NCBI RefSeq assembly: GCF_035994185.1 | Contig: NZ_CP108538.1 | Span: forward strand, 186,001 to 250,000 | DNA from: Streptomyces sp. NBC_01217 | GTDB lineage: Bacteria; Actinomycetota; Actinomycetes; Streptomycetales; Streptomycetaceae | Direction: 5' to 3' | DNA: 64,000 nucleotides | Shown here: one piece after another, positions 50,167 through 59,249 of the stretch | Layout: every line of letters begins with the position of its first letter | Numbering within the stretch: position 1 is the stretch's first letter | The notes under the pieces: model-generated | The model's database searches: none | What the model saw: only the letters and a program-made list of their open reading frames with translations | What the model was told of the DNA's origin: nothing | Made by a program: the position numbers and the translations under genes

Positions 50167-50772
50167 ATGGCAGCCACAGGTGCGAAGACGGAAGGCGGCG
50201 GGGTGCGCGAGGTCGCCCGCCGCGCGGTCCAGGCCGAGATCGCGGCCAAGGCGATGAAGCTGTTTCTGGTTCAGGGGTTCGAGCAGACAACGGTCAACCA
50301 GATCGCCGCCGAGGTCGGGATCTCCAGCCGGAGCGTCTTCCGGTACTTCGACTCGAAGGAAGAGATGGTGGTCGGCGAGCTCATCGAGCTCGGCACCGAA
50401 CTCGTTGCGGCCCTGGAACACCGACCCGCGCAGGAAGACCCATGGGTAGCACTGCGGCAAGCCCTGCAGGTCTGCGTCGACTCATTGGAAGGGCACCCAC
50501 TGGGGCTACGCCGGGCCACCATGCTTGCCACCACCCCCTCGCTGCGTACCGCCATGATCGACAAGCATCTGCGCTGGCAGCAGATACTCGTTCCCGACAT
50601 CGCGAAGCGACTGCAGCACGGCGGCGAGTTGGCTGAACTCCAGGCGCGCGGACTCGTCTCCGCCGCCCTGAGCTGCCTGGACGTCGCCGCCACCGCATGG
50701 ACCGAAACCCACGACACCCGGACGTTGACAGACCTCGTAGACCTGGTGTTCGCCGCCGTACGTCCCCAATAA
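50167..50772 (+). CDS. TetR-family transcriptional regulator
   Basis: This 201-residue regulator has the N-terminal helix-turn-helix TVNQIAAEVGISSRSVFRYFDSK at about 43-65, typical of TetR proteins. A ligand-binding all-helical C-terminal part follows (AcrR-like, with a MftR-style tail). It probably represses the divergent VOC-SDR-oxidoreductase set and itself through the palindromes in the shared 264-bp region. The ligand is unknown. The start ATG 50167 is preceded closely by AGGA. Confidence 0.93.
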   Translation: MAATGAKTEGGGVREVARRAVQAEIAAKAMKLFLVQGFEQTTVNQIAAEVGISSRSVFRYFDSKEEMVVGELIELGTELVAALEHRPAQEDPWVALRQALQVCVDSLEGHPLGLRRATMLATTPSLRTAMIDKHLRWQQILVPDIAKRLQHGGELAELQARGLVSAALSCLDVAATAWTETHDTRTLTDLVDLVFAAVRPQ

Positions 50773-51338
50773 GCCGTTTTAAGTTGATTCAGTCAGCGTT
50801 TTCAGCGTTGCCCCCGGGCCCTCCCTGCCTCGGCCCAGGACAACGACATCAAGCCCCTCGAGCGGATCGCCGGTGTCCGCACCGCGGACTCGCGCTGGGC
50901 CACTGCAGGCCGGCGCCTTGAAGTGGCCGTTCACCCCGCGTCCGCCCTGGGCAGCGGTTCCGGAGCGCTTTCCGGACCGCGCGCGTCTCGTCCCGTTCCT
51001 CGGATGCCGTCGAACGCCAGGCAGAGCACGCGCTCGCGTTGCGCGTCATCCGCGAACGATCCCGCAGCCACGCTGACAACAAGCCGATGACCTCAGTGAG
51101 TCAATGCGCTCGTCACCACCCGGATGTCGGCGCAGTGTGCGGGCTCTACACGCAACACATGTGGCGGCGCAGCTACGGCTGATCACTCACCGGGCGGGCG
51201 AGCGCCGAGTCGGCTTTCCGACCACGTGCGCGACTCCTTGCCGGCCTCATACATCCGACGCCTGTTCCCGGTGCCTGCCCCTGACTCTGGCCCTGGTCAA
51301 TCGCCCTTGGCCTCCATGGACTCCACGAAAAAAAGACG
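50773..51338. other. 566-bp gap with no convincing gene
   Basis: Composition is coding-like in places (for instance 50840-51070 on the plus strand), but no frame has a recognisable family or a start with a ribosome site. It probably holds decayed coding DNA upstream of the broken transporter gene. Confidence 0.5.
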
Positions 51339-53751
51339 ATGGCAACAACGACATCACCGGCCCGTGTACGGAGGGTGCACGCCAACACCAGCACCCACAC
51401 AGATCATTCGGGACCGATGTCGCACCAGCAGATCGTGCGCGCCTTGACCGGGCTGATCCTCGGGCTGTTCGTGGCGATCCTGTCGTCCACGATCGTCTCC
51501 AATGCGCTGCCGAGGATCATCACCAGCCTGCACGGTGGGCAAAGTGCCTACACGTGGGTCGTCACCGCCGCTCTGCTCGCCACCACCGCCACCACCCCGC
51601 TGTGGGGCAAGCTCGCGGACCTGTTCAGCAAGAAGCTGCTGGTCCAGCTGGCTCTGGTGATCTACGTGGCGGGCTCACTGGTAGCGGGTCTGTCGCAGAA
51701 CGCCGGGATGCTCATCGCCTGCCGTGTCGTCCAGGGCGTCGGTGTCGGCGGCCTGGTTGCATTGACCCAGGTCATCATGGCCGCGATGATCTCGCCGCGG
51801 GAGCGCGGCCGCTACAGCGGCTACCTGGGCGCGGCCTTCGCGGTCGGCACCGTCGGCGGCCCGCTGCTCGGCGGCGTCATCGTCGACACCGACTGGCTGG
51901 GCTGACGCTGGTGCTTCTACGTCGGCGCGCCCTTCGCGATCGCCGCGCTGATCGTGCTGCAGAAGACCCTGCACCTGCCGGTCGTCAAGCGCCAGGCCAA
52001 GGTCGACTGGGCGGGCGCCTTCTTCATCACCGCCGCCGTCAGCCTGCTGCTGGTCTGGGTCACCTTCGCCGGCGACAAATATCATTGGATCTCCTGGCAG
52101 ACCTGCGCCATGGTCGCGGGCGCGCTGCTGCTCGTCCTGGTCGAATCGCGGGCGAGCGAGCCGATCATGCCGCTGCGGCTGTTTCGCAACAAGACCATCA
52201 GCCTGACCTCGGTCGCCTCGCTCCTCCTGGGTGTGTCGTTGTTCGGCGGCACGATCTTCCTCAGCCAGTACTTCCAGTTGGCCCGCGACAAGACGCCGAC
52301 CATGGCGGGGATCTGCACCATACCGATGATCGCGGGCCTGTCCGCCTCCTCCACCGTCTCCGGCCTGATCATCACCCGCACCGGGCGCTGGAAGGCGTTC
52401 CTGGTCTCCGGCGCCGTCCTGCTCACCGGCGGCAATGCTCTCCTCGGCAGCCTGCGGTACGACACCCCGTTCTGGCAGACCGCGATGTACATGGCGCTGT
52501 TGGGCCTGGGCGTCGGCATGATTATGCAGAACCTGGTCCTCGCCGTGCAGAACCAGGTGCAGGCCGCCGACCTGGGCGCGCCAGCTCCGTCGTCACCTTC
52601 TTCCGCACCCTCGGTGGCGCGATCGGCGTCTCCGTGCTGGGCGCCCTCCTGTCCAACCGGGTCACCGACTACACCAAGGACGGCCTGGACTCGCTGGGCA
52701 TGACGTCCGCCGGCTCCTCCGACGGCGGCATCCCGGACCTCGGGTCGCTCCCGGCGCCGGTCCGCACCGTCGTCGAGTCCGCGTTCGGGCACGGCGCCGG
52801 TGACGTCTTTCTGGTGGCGGCCCCCTTGTCGTTCCTGGCGCTGCTGCTGGTGGTCTTCATCAAGGAAGTGCCACTGAGGACCGCCAGCGGGATGCAGCAG
52901 GCGATGGGGCCCCCGAGCCCAGGGAACGGGTGGCCGCACAGGCGGTACCCCGGCTCGCCGCGCCCGAACAAGCGGCGCTGGCCGGTCCCGGCGTCATCCA
53001 TGGCCAGGTCCGCGACTCCGACGGTTGCGGTGTGGAGCGGGTCACGCTCACGTTGATCTCACTCACCGGAGAGCAGCTCGGCCGAGCCGCCACCGGCGCC
53101 GACGGCGGTTACACGCTCACCGCGCCCGGCGCCGGCTCGTACGTCCTGATCGCGGCGGCCGACGACCACCAGCCGCAGGCCTCCACAGTCGTGGCGGGCA
53201 CGAATCCGGTCCCCTACGACGTGGTCCTGGCCGGCACCGGCGGCCTCACCGGCACTGTCACCTCCGAGGCGGACGGGGTCCCGGTCCCCGGCGCCATGGT
53301 CGTCATCACCGACATCCGCGGCGAAGTGCTGGCCACCGGCGGCACCGGGCAGAACGGCGGCTTCGGCTTCGCCGAGCTCCCGGCCGGCGACTTCACCCTC
53401 GCGGTCAACGCCACCGGCTTCCGCCCGGCCGCCCTGCCCGTCGAGGTCGCCGGCACCGGCCCGACCCGCGTCGACGTCGCACTGCGGCTCGGCGGCCGCG
53501 TCCAGGGCACCGTCCTCGGCGGCGCGACCCGGCTGCCGCTGCCCGAGGCGCGCGTCACCCTCGTGGACGGCGCCGGCAACGTCGTGGCCACCGCCACGAC
53601 CGGCGGCGACGGTGCGTACGCCTTCGGCGACCTGGACGCGGGCGAGTACGCGTTGATAGCCAGCGGCTTCCCGCCGGTCGCGACCACGATCACCGTCGGC
53701 AACGGAAGCGACGAGAACGTCGACGTGGAACTCGGCCACTCCCAGGGGTGA
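51339..53751 (+). pseudogene. DHA2-family drug transporter fused to Cna-B-like repeats, broken by a stop and two frameshifts
   Basis: The ancestral protein (about 800 residues) was a 14-helix EmrB/QacA-type exporter followed by three carboxypeptidase-regulatory/Cna-B-like domains. The start ATTTSPARVRR and the motif GKLADLFSKK are intact. The frame stops at TGA 51903 in DTDWLG-stop-RWCFY, where relatives have Trp (TGG). The same frame resumes to about 52580, then one base is missing (ADLG then SSVVTFFRTLGGAIGV in the next frame). Near 52905 another base is lost in a C-run, and the tail continues from AAQAVPRLAAPEQ through repeats such as VRDSDGCGVERVTLTL and ends at 53751. The lesions lie in separate places, so this is a true pseudogene unless the assembly is poor. 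Confidence 0.85.
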
Positions 53752-53839
53752 GCCGGCACGCCGGACGGCCGGGTCGTGCGCATGCGGAGACGCACGGCCC
53801 GGCGGCACAGGGAAGCCAGGGCCGAAGGAGCAGGGCTAG

Positions 53840-54125
53840 ATCAAGCTCCTTGGGTATCACGGTTGTTGGTGATGCCCAGGATGGGGAGTGCCCGTTCGGG
53901 TTCGTCGCGGATGGCCCGGGTGGTCTTGGCGGTGTTGTCGGTCCGAGGGTTTTCAGTAGGCCGATGGAGAGGTTGCGGAAGGCCGCCGTGGCCCGGGGTG
54001 CGGTCCCGGTGTGAACGGTGGAGGCGTCCTCGGCGAAGGTGGCGTCCCTGATGTGGTGCGAGGAATTCTCCACTCCCCAGCGCCCGCGGATCGCGGCAGG
54101 CAGGTCTGCCGGCCCGGTCGGTGGG
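53840..54125 (-). pseudogene. ISAs1-type transposase remnant (C-terminal end, frameshifted)
   Basis: Minus-strand fragment: ADLPAAIRGRWGVENSSHH, then DATFAEDASTVHTG and FRNLSIGLLKTL match the C-terminus of ISAs1-family transposases. After one missing base the frame continues DNTAKTTRAIRDEPERALPI and ends ITNNRDTQGA-stop. The N-terminal two thirds are absent and no inverted repeats are visible. It sits between the broken transporter and an intact MFS gene. Confidence 0.75.
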
Positions 54126-54149
54126 CGTCGAGGCTAACCGGGCTTTCGG

Positions 54150-55382
54150 TCAGCGCCTGGGCCTGGTGTGGCGCAGGACGATCGCCACCGAGGCGATGGC
54201 CCCGGCGGAGAGGACCAAGGCAAACCAGATCATGGTCGGTGCGAGCGCGGCGTGCCGGATGACGATGCTGAACGCGATCGAGGGCAGGCCCATGCCGGCG
54301 TAGGCGACGACGAAGAAGGCGGCGAGCACCCCCGCACGCGAGGCGGGATGGGCCGCTATGGCGCTCTGGGTGACAGCGCCTTTGAACAGCACGCCGGCGC
54401 CTGCGCCGGAGAGGGCGACAGCGAGGAGGAAGAACCAGAGCGCCGGGTGGTACAGCGCGATGGCGGTGAGGGCCAGGCCGATGGGGAAGACCGCGGTGCC
54501 GACCAGGATCTGGGGACGTTGGTCCAGCTTTCCGAGCGCGAGCTGTGCCGCCGCGGAGGCCGCGAAAGCGGTGAACGGGGCGAGTCCGACGACGAAGGTG
54601 GACGTGATGCCGAGCTCGCCGCGCACCATGATCGCGCCGAGGGAGGAGAACAGGCCCATCAGGGCGAAGGCGAAGAAGCCGGTGCTCGCCGCAGCAGCGA
54701 ACACGGGGTGCAGGCCAGGGCGCAGGGCGAAGCGGTCGGGCCAGTCCTCGGCCCTGAGTTCGCGATCGACGGTCTCGGGGGTGGCGAGCACCAGCAGCAG
54801 CAGCACTGCCATGGCGGCGGTGAAGACTACATAGCTGGTGACCAGCGGAGCGGGAACCCATTCAGCGAGCGCTCCGGAAACGATGGGGCCGAGCGCCAGG
54901 CCGCCGAGGTTGGCCACGGAGGCGACCAGCGCCGGTACCTGCGATCCACCGCGATCAGGGTATGCCTCCTGGTACAGGTCGGTGAGGTAGGCCGTGGCCG
55001 TCGAGGCCATGAGCCCCACCGCCACGCCGGTGATCAGGCGTCCGACGATCAGTCCCGGCAGGTCCGGCCATATGGCGAGGACTACGGCCGAGACAATGCC
55101 GACAGCCAGGGCAGGGACGATGATGCGGCGCCGACCGAGCCGGTCGGAGAGATGACCGAGCAGGCGGAAGCTGACCGCCGCGCCGATGACCATGGCCGCG
55201 AAGGCGATGGTGACCTCGGTCGGACCGAAGTGGTCACGCGCCTGGTACAGCGGCCACAGCGGGGTGGGCGCGGTACCGAAAGCCATCAAGGACAAGAACG
55301 CCACCGCGACGGACCAGAACCCGAAAGCATGTCGGTTCCGGAGCGAACGCGGGGTCGCGGTTGTGAGTGTTGTCGTGGTCAT
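54150..55382 (-). CDS. MFS transporter (12 transmembrane helices)
   Basis: This is a 410-residue major-facilitator protein with about twelve hydrophobic segments. The family motif between helices 2 and 3 reads GHLSDRLGRRR. The substrate is unknown, and the sequence resembles exporters of the DHA1/YcaD type. It diverges from a LysR gene across 147 bp, a common pairing in which the regulator controls the transporter. The stop lies 25 bp from an ISAs1 remnant but the gene itself is intact. Confidence 0.92.
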   Translation of the reverse strand: MTTTTLTTATPRSLRNRHAFGFWSVAVAFLSLMAFGTAPTPLWPLYQARDHFGPTEVTIAFAAMVIGAAVSFRLLGHLSDRLGRRRIIVPALAVGIVSAVVLAIWPDLPGLIVGRLITGVAVGLMASTATAYLTDLYQEAYPDRGGSQVPALVASVANLGGLALGPIVSGALAEWVPAPLVTSYVVFTAAMAVLLLLVLATPETVDRELRAEDWPDRFALRPGLHPVFAAAASTGFFAFALMGLFSSLGAIMVRGELGITSTFVVGLAPFTAFAASAAAQLALGKLDQRPQILVGTAVFPIGLALTAIALYHPALWFFLLAVALSGAGAGVLFKGAVTQSAIAAHPASRAGVLAAFFVVAYAGMGLPSIAFSIVIRHAALAPTMIWFALVLSAGAIASVAIVLRHTRPRR

Positions 55383-55505
55383 CGCCGTCCCTCAGTGGAG
55401 CACGTTCGAGTAGTCGGCGGCCTTTGATGCCGCCCGCCCAGGGATCAGAACATGCGCCGTGCCGTTCCGGCATCAGCCTTCAGCGGCATGATGGAGATAG
55501 TTTTC

Positions 55506-55520
55506 ATCTCTGACAGAGAT
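55506..55520. promoter_or_regulatory. LysR-type box ATCTCT-GAC-AGAGAT
   Basis: Perfect 6-bp arms with a 3-base centre ending 9 bp before the LysR start. It contains the T-N11-A pattern of LysR sites and lies in the region shared with the MFS gene. Its position over the likely LysR ribosome site suits autorepression. Confidence 0.55.
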
Positions 55521-55529
55521 AATGAAGGG

Positions 55530-56423
55530 ATGGAGTTCCGCAACCTTCGCCACTTTGTGGCGCTCGCCGAGGAGCGCAGTTTCACCCGCGCCGCCGCCCG
55601 TGAGCTGATCGTCCAGTCCGGCTTGTCGTCATCGGTCCGCACTTTGGAGAAGGACGTCGGCGCCCTGCTGTTCGTGCGCGGTACCCGCCCGGTCCGACTC
55701 ACCTCTGAGGGCGAGGCGCTTGTTCCTGCGGCACGGAAGGCCCTCGAAGCGGTCGAGGCGGCCCGGCAGGCTGTCCGAGACGTGCGAGGCGTCCTCTCGG
55801 GACGGCTTCGCATCGGCACCCTGCAAACCATCGGCCACACCCTGCCGTTCACCGCCTGGCTCGCGGAGTTCGCGCACGCCCACCCCGGCGTCGACATCTT
55901 CGTCCGGCAGGCGCCGGCGCTGCAGATGCTGGAGATGGTCGCCGGCGGGGAACTGGACTGCGCGCTCGTCCCGGCGCTGCCCGTGTACAGCGAGGGTCTG
56001 GACGTCGTTCCGCTCGTCACGGAACCCGTCGTACTGGCATGCGCGGCGGATCATCCGCTCGCCGGCGAGGAGCAGGTGACGCTCGACGGGCTCACAGAGG
56101 AGCGTTTCGTGGATGTGCCGCGCCACTGGGCGGTCCGCGCGCAGGTCGACGAGGCCTTCCGCGGCGCCGGTCTGACCCGCCGCATCGTGTGTGAGGTCGA
56201 GGAGTGGCCCCTGATGCTCGATCTGGTGGCCGCCGGCGTCGGCATCGCGATCATTCCGGCAGGGCTGGATTTCACCCGCCACGGGAAGTCCGGCGCCCCG
56301 CTGCGGCTCATCCCGCTCGCCGGCACCGACTTGAACCGCCGTGTCGACCTCGTCATCCCCAAGGGACACGCGGCGACCCCGGCCGCCCGCCGCTTCCTCG
56401 AGCAGGTCGGCAGGAGCCACTGA
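55530..56423 (+). CDS. LysR-family transcriptional regulator
   Basis: This is a 297-residue LysR regulator. The winged helix-turn-helix is at residues 2-60 (FRNLRHFVALAEERSFTRAA). The effector domain starts near 88 (GRLRIGTLQTIG) with ELDCALVPALP. ATG 55530 (MEFRNL) is the usual family start, and the frame is open upstream to 55452. It probably controls the divergent MFS gene. Effector unknown. Confidence 0.93.
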   Translation: MEFRNLRHFVALAEERSFTRAAARELIVQSGLSSSVRTLEKDVGALLFVRGTRPVRLTSEGEALVPAARKALEAVEAARQAVRDVRGVLSGRLRIGTLQTIGHTLPFTAWLAEFAHAHPGVDIFVRQAPALQMLEMVAGGELDCALVPALPVYSEGLDVVPLVTEPVVLACAADHPLAGEEQVTLDGLTEERFVDVPRHWAVRAQVDEAFRGAGLTRRIVCEVEEWPLMLDLVAAGVGIAIIPAGLDFTRHGKSGAPLRLIPLAGTDLNRRVDLVIPKGHAATPAARRFLEQVGRSH

Positions 56424-56739
56424 GCTCTTTCGCCATGGTGTCGGCGAACGGTGACGGAGTCGAGGTGGTGGCTGGTCGAGGACGTCGCCGGTGCCGAGCC
56501 GGCAGCCAGTCCCATGGGGAAGGCCGGCGGCCATCGCTGCGACGTCCGCCGCCGTCCCCTTGTGCCCGAACCAGCTCACGACGCGCCGGTGCCGTCCGGC
56601 GATCACGTCCATGGACGGCTGGTTCCGATCCGCACCCCCCGACGACCGCTGCAGTCACGACCTCGGCACAGGATGGAGCGCGGCGTCGGCACCGGCAAGC
56701 GGAGGACACGGCCGCGTGACGGGCGGTTAAGCTGTCGCA
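56424..56739. other. 316-bp gap between LysR and MarR genes
   Basis: No gene recognised. A minus-strand open frame reads FGHKGTAADVAAMAAG within 56480-56610 and may be the remnant of an oxidoreductase or redox regulator, but there is no support beyond composition. Confidence 0.4.
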
Positions 56740-57192
56740 ATGACGGCTGATGTCCCCCTGGACGTAGAAGAAGAGCGCTTCTGGCGTGCCCTGCAACGAG
56801 TGATTACCGCGTTGCCGAACGCTCTGGACAAAGACCTTCTGAAGTCGACCGGGCTGACGCTGTCCGAGTACACGGTCCTGATGTTCCTGTCCGAGGCAGA
56901 GAACCGTGAACTGCGTGTGATCGATCTCGCCGAACTCACCCGCCTCTCGGCCAGCCGCATCTCCAGGGTGGTCGACGCCCTGAAAGTCCGTGGCTGGGTG
57001 ACGAAACGGCGGCACGAGGTGGACGCCCGAGGAAGCGTGGCAAGCCTGACGCCCGAGGGAATGGAGCGTCTGGAAGGCGCCTATCCGTCGCTCCTGACCA
57101 GTTCGCGCAGACGCGTCATGGACCACGTGAACCACGACTTTCTCTCGGGCATGGCCGTCCAGTTCGAGCGTGTCGCCGACCATCTCGGCTAG
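56740..57192 (+). CDS. MarR-family transcriptional regulator
   Basis: This is a 150-residue MarR protein. The winged helix-turn-helix is around 60-100 (RVIDLAELTRLSASRISRVV, then wing VTKRRHEVDARGSVASLT), flanked by dimerisation helices. It is convergent with the MFS gene at 57348. Its target is unknown. Confidence 0.92.
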   Translation: MTADVPLDVEEERFWRALQRVITALPNALDKDLLKSTGLTLSEYTVLMFLSEAENRELRVIDLAELTRLSASRISRVVDALKVRGWVTKRRHEVDARGSVASLTPEGMERLEGAYPSLLTSSRRRVMDHVNHDFLSGMAVQFERVADHLG

Positions 57193-57347
57193 CGCGTGTG
57201 GTGCGCCGGACATCCGTTCTCGTGCCCGTTCTCCTTCCGGCAACCGGAACAGCGTCCGTCTCGGGTTGATCCGTTCCGGCAGCCACCGTGCGGTCACCGG
57301 GACACACCTCATCTGATCACCCGGTGGCCGTTCCGGATCTCACGAGC

Positions 57348-58631
57348 TCACGCGGACGTGCTATCGGTGGTGGCCGACCGGCGCGGCACGACCATTTTGG
57401 ATGTGTCGAGCAGGGCGAGCCCGGCCGACCCTAGCAGGGGCAGGACGGTCAGCTGCCACAGACCGGCGCCGCCCCAGCCGAGCGCCTCGACCAGCCGCGC
57501 GAAGAGCAGCCCAGAGAAGGCCGCCGGCACATAGTAAGTCAGCATGAACAGCCCCGAGCCCCGGCCGACCAGTTCGGGTCGCACCGCACGCTGCATCGCG
57601 GTGGCGCAGTTGGTGAAGAGGATGCCGCTGGCGAAGGCGCCCATGAGGAAGGCCAGGGCGTACTGGGCCGGGGCGGACGTGGCGTACTGGTAGATGAGCA
57701 GCGCGGTGCCGGAGGTGGTCACGAAGCCGACGGCCAGCAGGGAACGTTGGTTGACGTGGTCGCCGAGCCAGCCGGCCGGCAGCGCCATCGTGGCGCCGAA
57801 GCCGTAGCAGGAAATGGCAAGCGCCGCCTGCCCGGCGCCGAGTCCGAGGTGCTCGCGCAGGAACGTCGGATAGAGGCCGAGGAAGCCGTAGTTCACCAGC
57901 CCGGTCACCGCGCAGACGACACCCATGCCGAGCGTGTTGCGGTTGTACGGGCTTGCCGGCACGTGGCCGTAGCGGTCGCCCGACGTGCCGCCGCCGCTGC
58001 CGGTGACCGCCTCGGTCATGGTGCGGCTGACGGTGGCGAGGACGAGCAGGGCAATCCCCAGCCCGACGGCCGCGAACACGTAGAACGGGCCACGCCAGCC
58101 GCCCCAGGTGCCGGCGAGGCCGTTGCCGACCAGTGGGCCGAGGAAGACGCCCGCGCCGAAGGCGACGCCGACGACTCCGGCGGCGACCGCCCGGCGGTGG
58201 AAGAAGAAGGCGCCGACGATGGCGTACAGGGCGGTGGCCTGCATACCCTCACCCACGCCGGAGACCAGCCGGTAGACACCCATGTCGGCGAACCCACCGG
58301 CGAGCGGGATGGCCAGGGTGCCCAGGGAGTAGACGGCGACGCTCAGCACCAGGACGCTTTTGCGGCCGAGCCGGTCCATCAGGTAACTCGTAGGAAGCCC
58401 GACCAGGGCCATACCGAGCGTGAAACCGGTGGCGAGCAGCCCTGCCTGGTCGAGGGAGAACCCGAACTCCGCGCGGATCTCCGGGAGCAGGGGGTAGAAG
58501 ACCTGCCGATCCATGGCGTTGACCATGTACGACACGCACAGCACCGCGAACCCGACGACGACCCCGGCGCGCGTGAGCGGCCTGGAGGAGGGCCCGGAGG
58601 AAACGGCCTGTGCAAGGGGTTTATCTGTCAT
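57348..58631 (-). CDS. MFS transporter (ACS/sugar-phosphate-like)
   Basis: This is a 427-residue, roughly 12-helix major facilitator. The helix 1 region reads VSYMVNAMDRQVFYPLLPEI, a pattern of the organic-anion and sialate/sugar-phosphate branches, and the loop motif is YLMDRLGRKS. The start is ATG 58631 (MTDKPLAQ), with AAGGA eight bases upstream. The frame stays open 400 bp further but without family sequence. A 618-bp gap separates it from a divergent CocE-like hydrolase gene, which may supply or use its substrate. Confidence 0.92.
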   Translation of the reverse strand: MTDKPLAQAVSSGPSSRPLTRAGVVVGFAVLCVSYMVNAMDRQVFYPLLPEIRAEFGFSLDQAGLLATGFTLGMALVGLPTSYLMDRLGRKSVLVLSVAVYSLGTLAIPLAGGFADMGVYRLVSGVGEGMQATALYAIVGAFFFHRRAVAAGVVGVAFGAGVFLGPLVGNGLAGTWGGWRGPFYVFAAVGLGIALLVLATVSRTMTEAVTGSGGGTSGDRYGHVPASPYNRNTLGMGVVCAVTGLVNYGFLGLYPTFLREHLGLGAGQAALAISCYGFGATMALPAGWLGDHVNQRSLLAVGFVTTSGTALLIYQYATSAPAQYALAFLMGAFASGILFTNCATAMQRAVRPELVGRGSGLFMLTYYVPAAFSGLLFARLVEALGWGGAGLWQLTVLPLLGSAGLALLDTSKMVVPRRSATTDSTSA

Positions 58632-59249
58632 GTGAGGGTTCCTTGGGGGACGACGACAGAAGGTGCCCAATGGACGGACGCATGTCCGTCTAGCGAACAC
58701 GTAAGCGCTGGGCGCAACGATGGGCACCGCATGAGGGCCTGTCAAGACATCCCGCACACCCCTCCGGTGACAGACAACCGGGGGCGACGCCCACGCACAG
58801 GGGTTCGGCGAACGTGACACAACCTGCCCGGAAGGCGTCGTGCGGGTGGTATAGCGGCAGCATTGGCGCATCGTCCGGCACCCGCGGCACGGGAGAACCA
58901 TGCCGGAGCAGGATGGAGTCCATGGCCTCCGGAAGGCCGTGCAGTCGGTCCCTACACCCCGATCGCGGAGGCCCGCCCCATCCGCGGACAATCGTCCGCT
59001 TCTATTTGCGCGCGCATAGACATATGTTACGGTCACGCTAACTGCCCCGGGGATCGCACCACCGTGATGCCATCTTCCGAGCGGTATCAGCGGCAGCGGG
59101 CGAACCGCGTTCCGGCGCGGCTCAGTACACCGCGGTCCTGTCCTTGCCCCAGCGATCGATCATGATGGGAATTCCGCCTCGCGACCTCGCTCGGCGACCT
59201 TCCCGTGGCCCCGGAGAACGAAGCACACCGTCGATGAACGGAGAGGACA
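58632..59249. other. 618-bp divergent intergenic region
   Basis: No gene seen. It holds the promoters of the MFS gene and the hydrolase gene. An AT-rich patch lies at 59001-59030, but I see no convincing -35/-10 pair. Confidence 0.5.

Noticed and set aside
50840..51076. Plus-strand remnant DNDIKPLERIAGVRTAD
   Set aside because: Coding-like composition but no recognised family or start.
57348..59036. MFS gene starting at 59036
   Set aside because: The extra 135 residues look non-coding. ATG 58631 has a ribosome site and starts the first helix.
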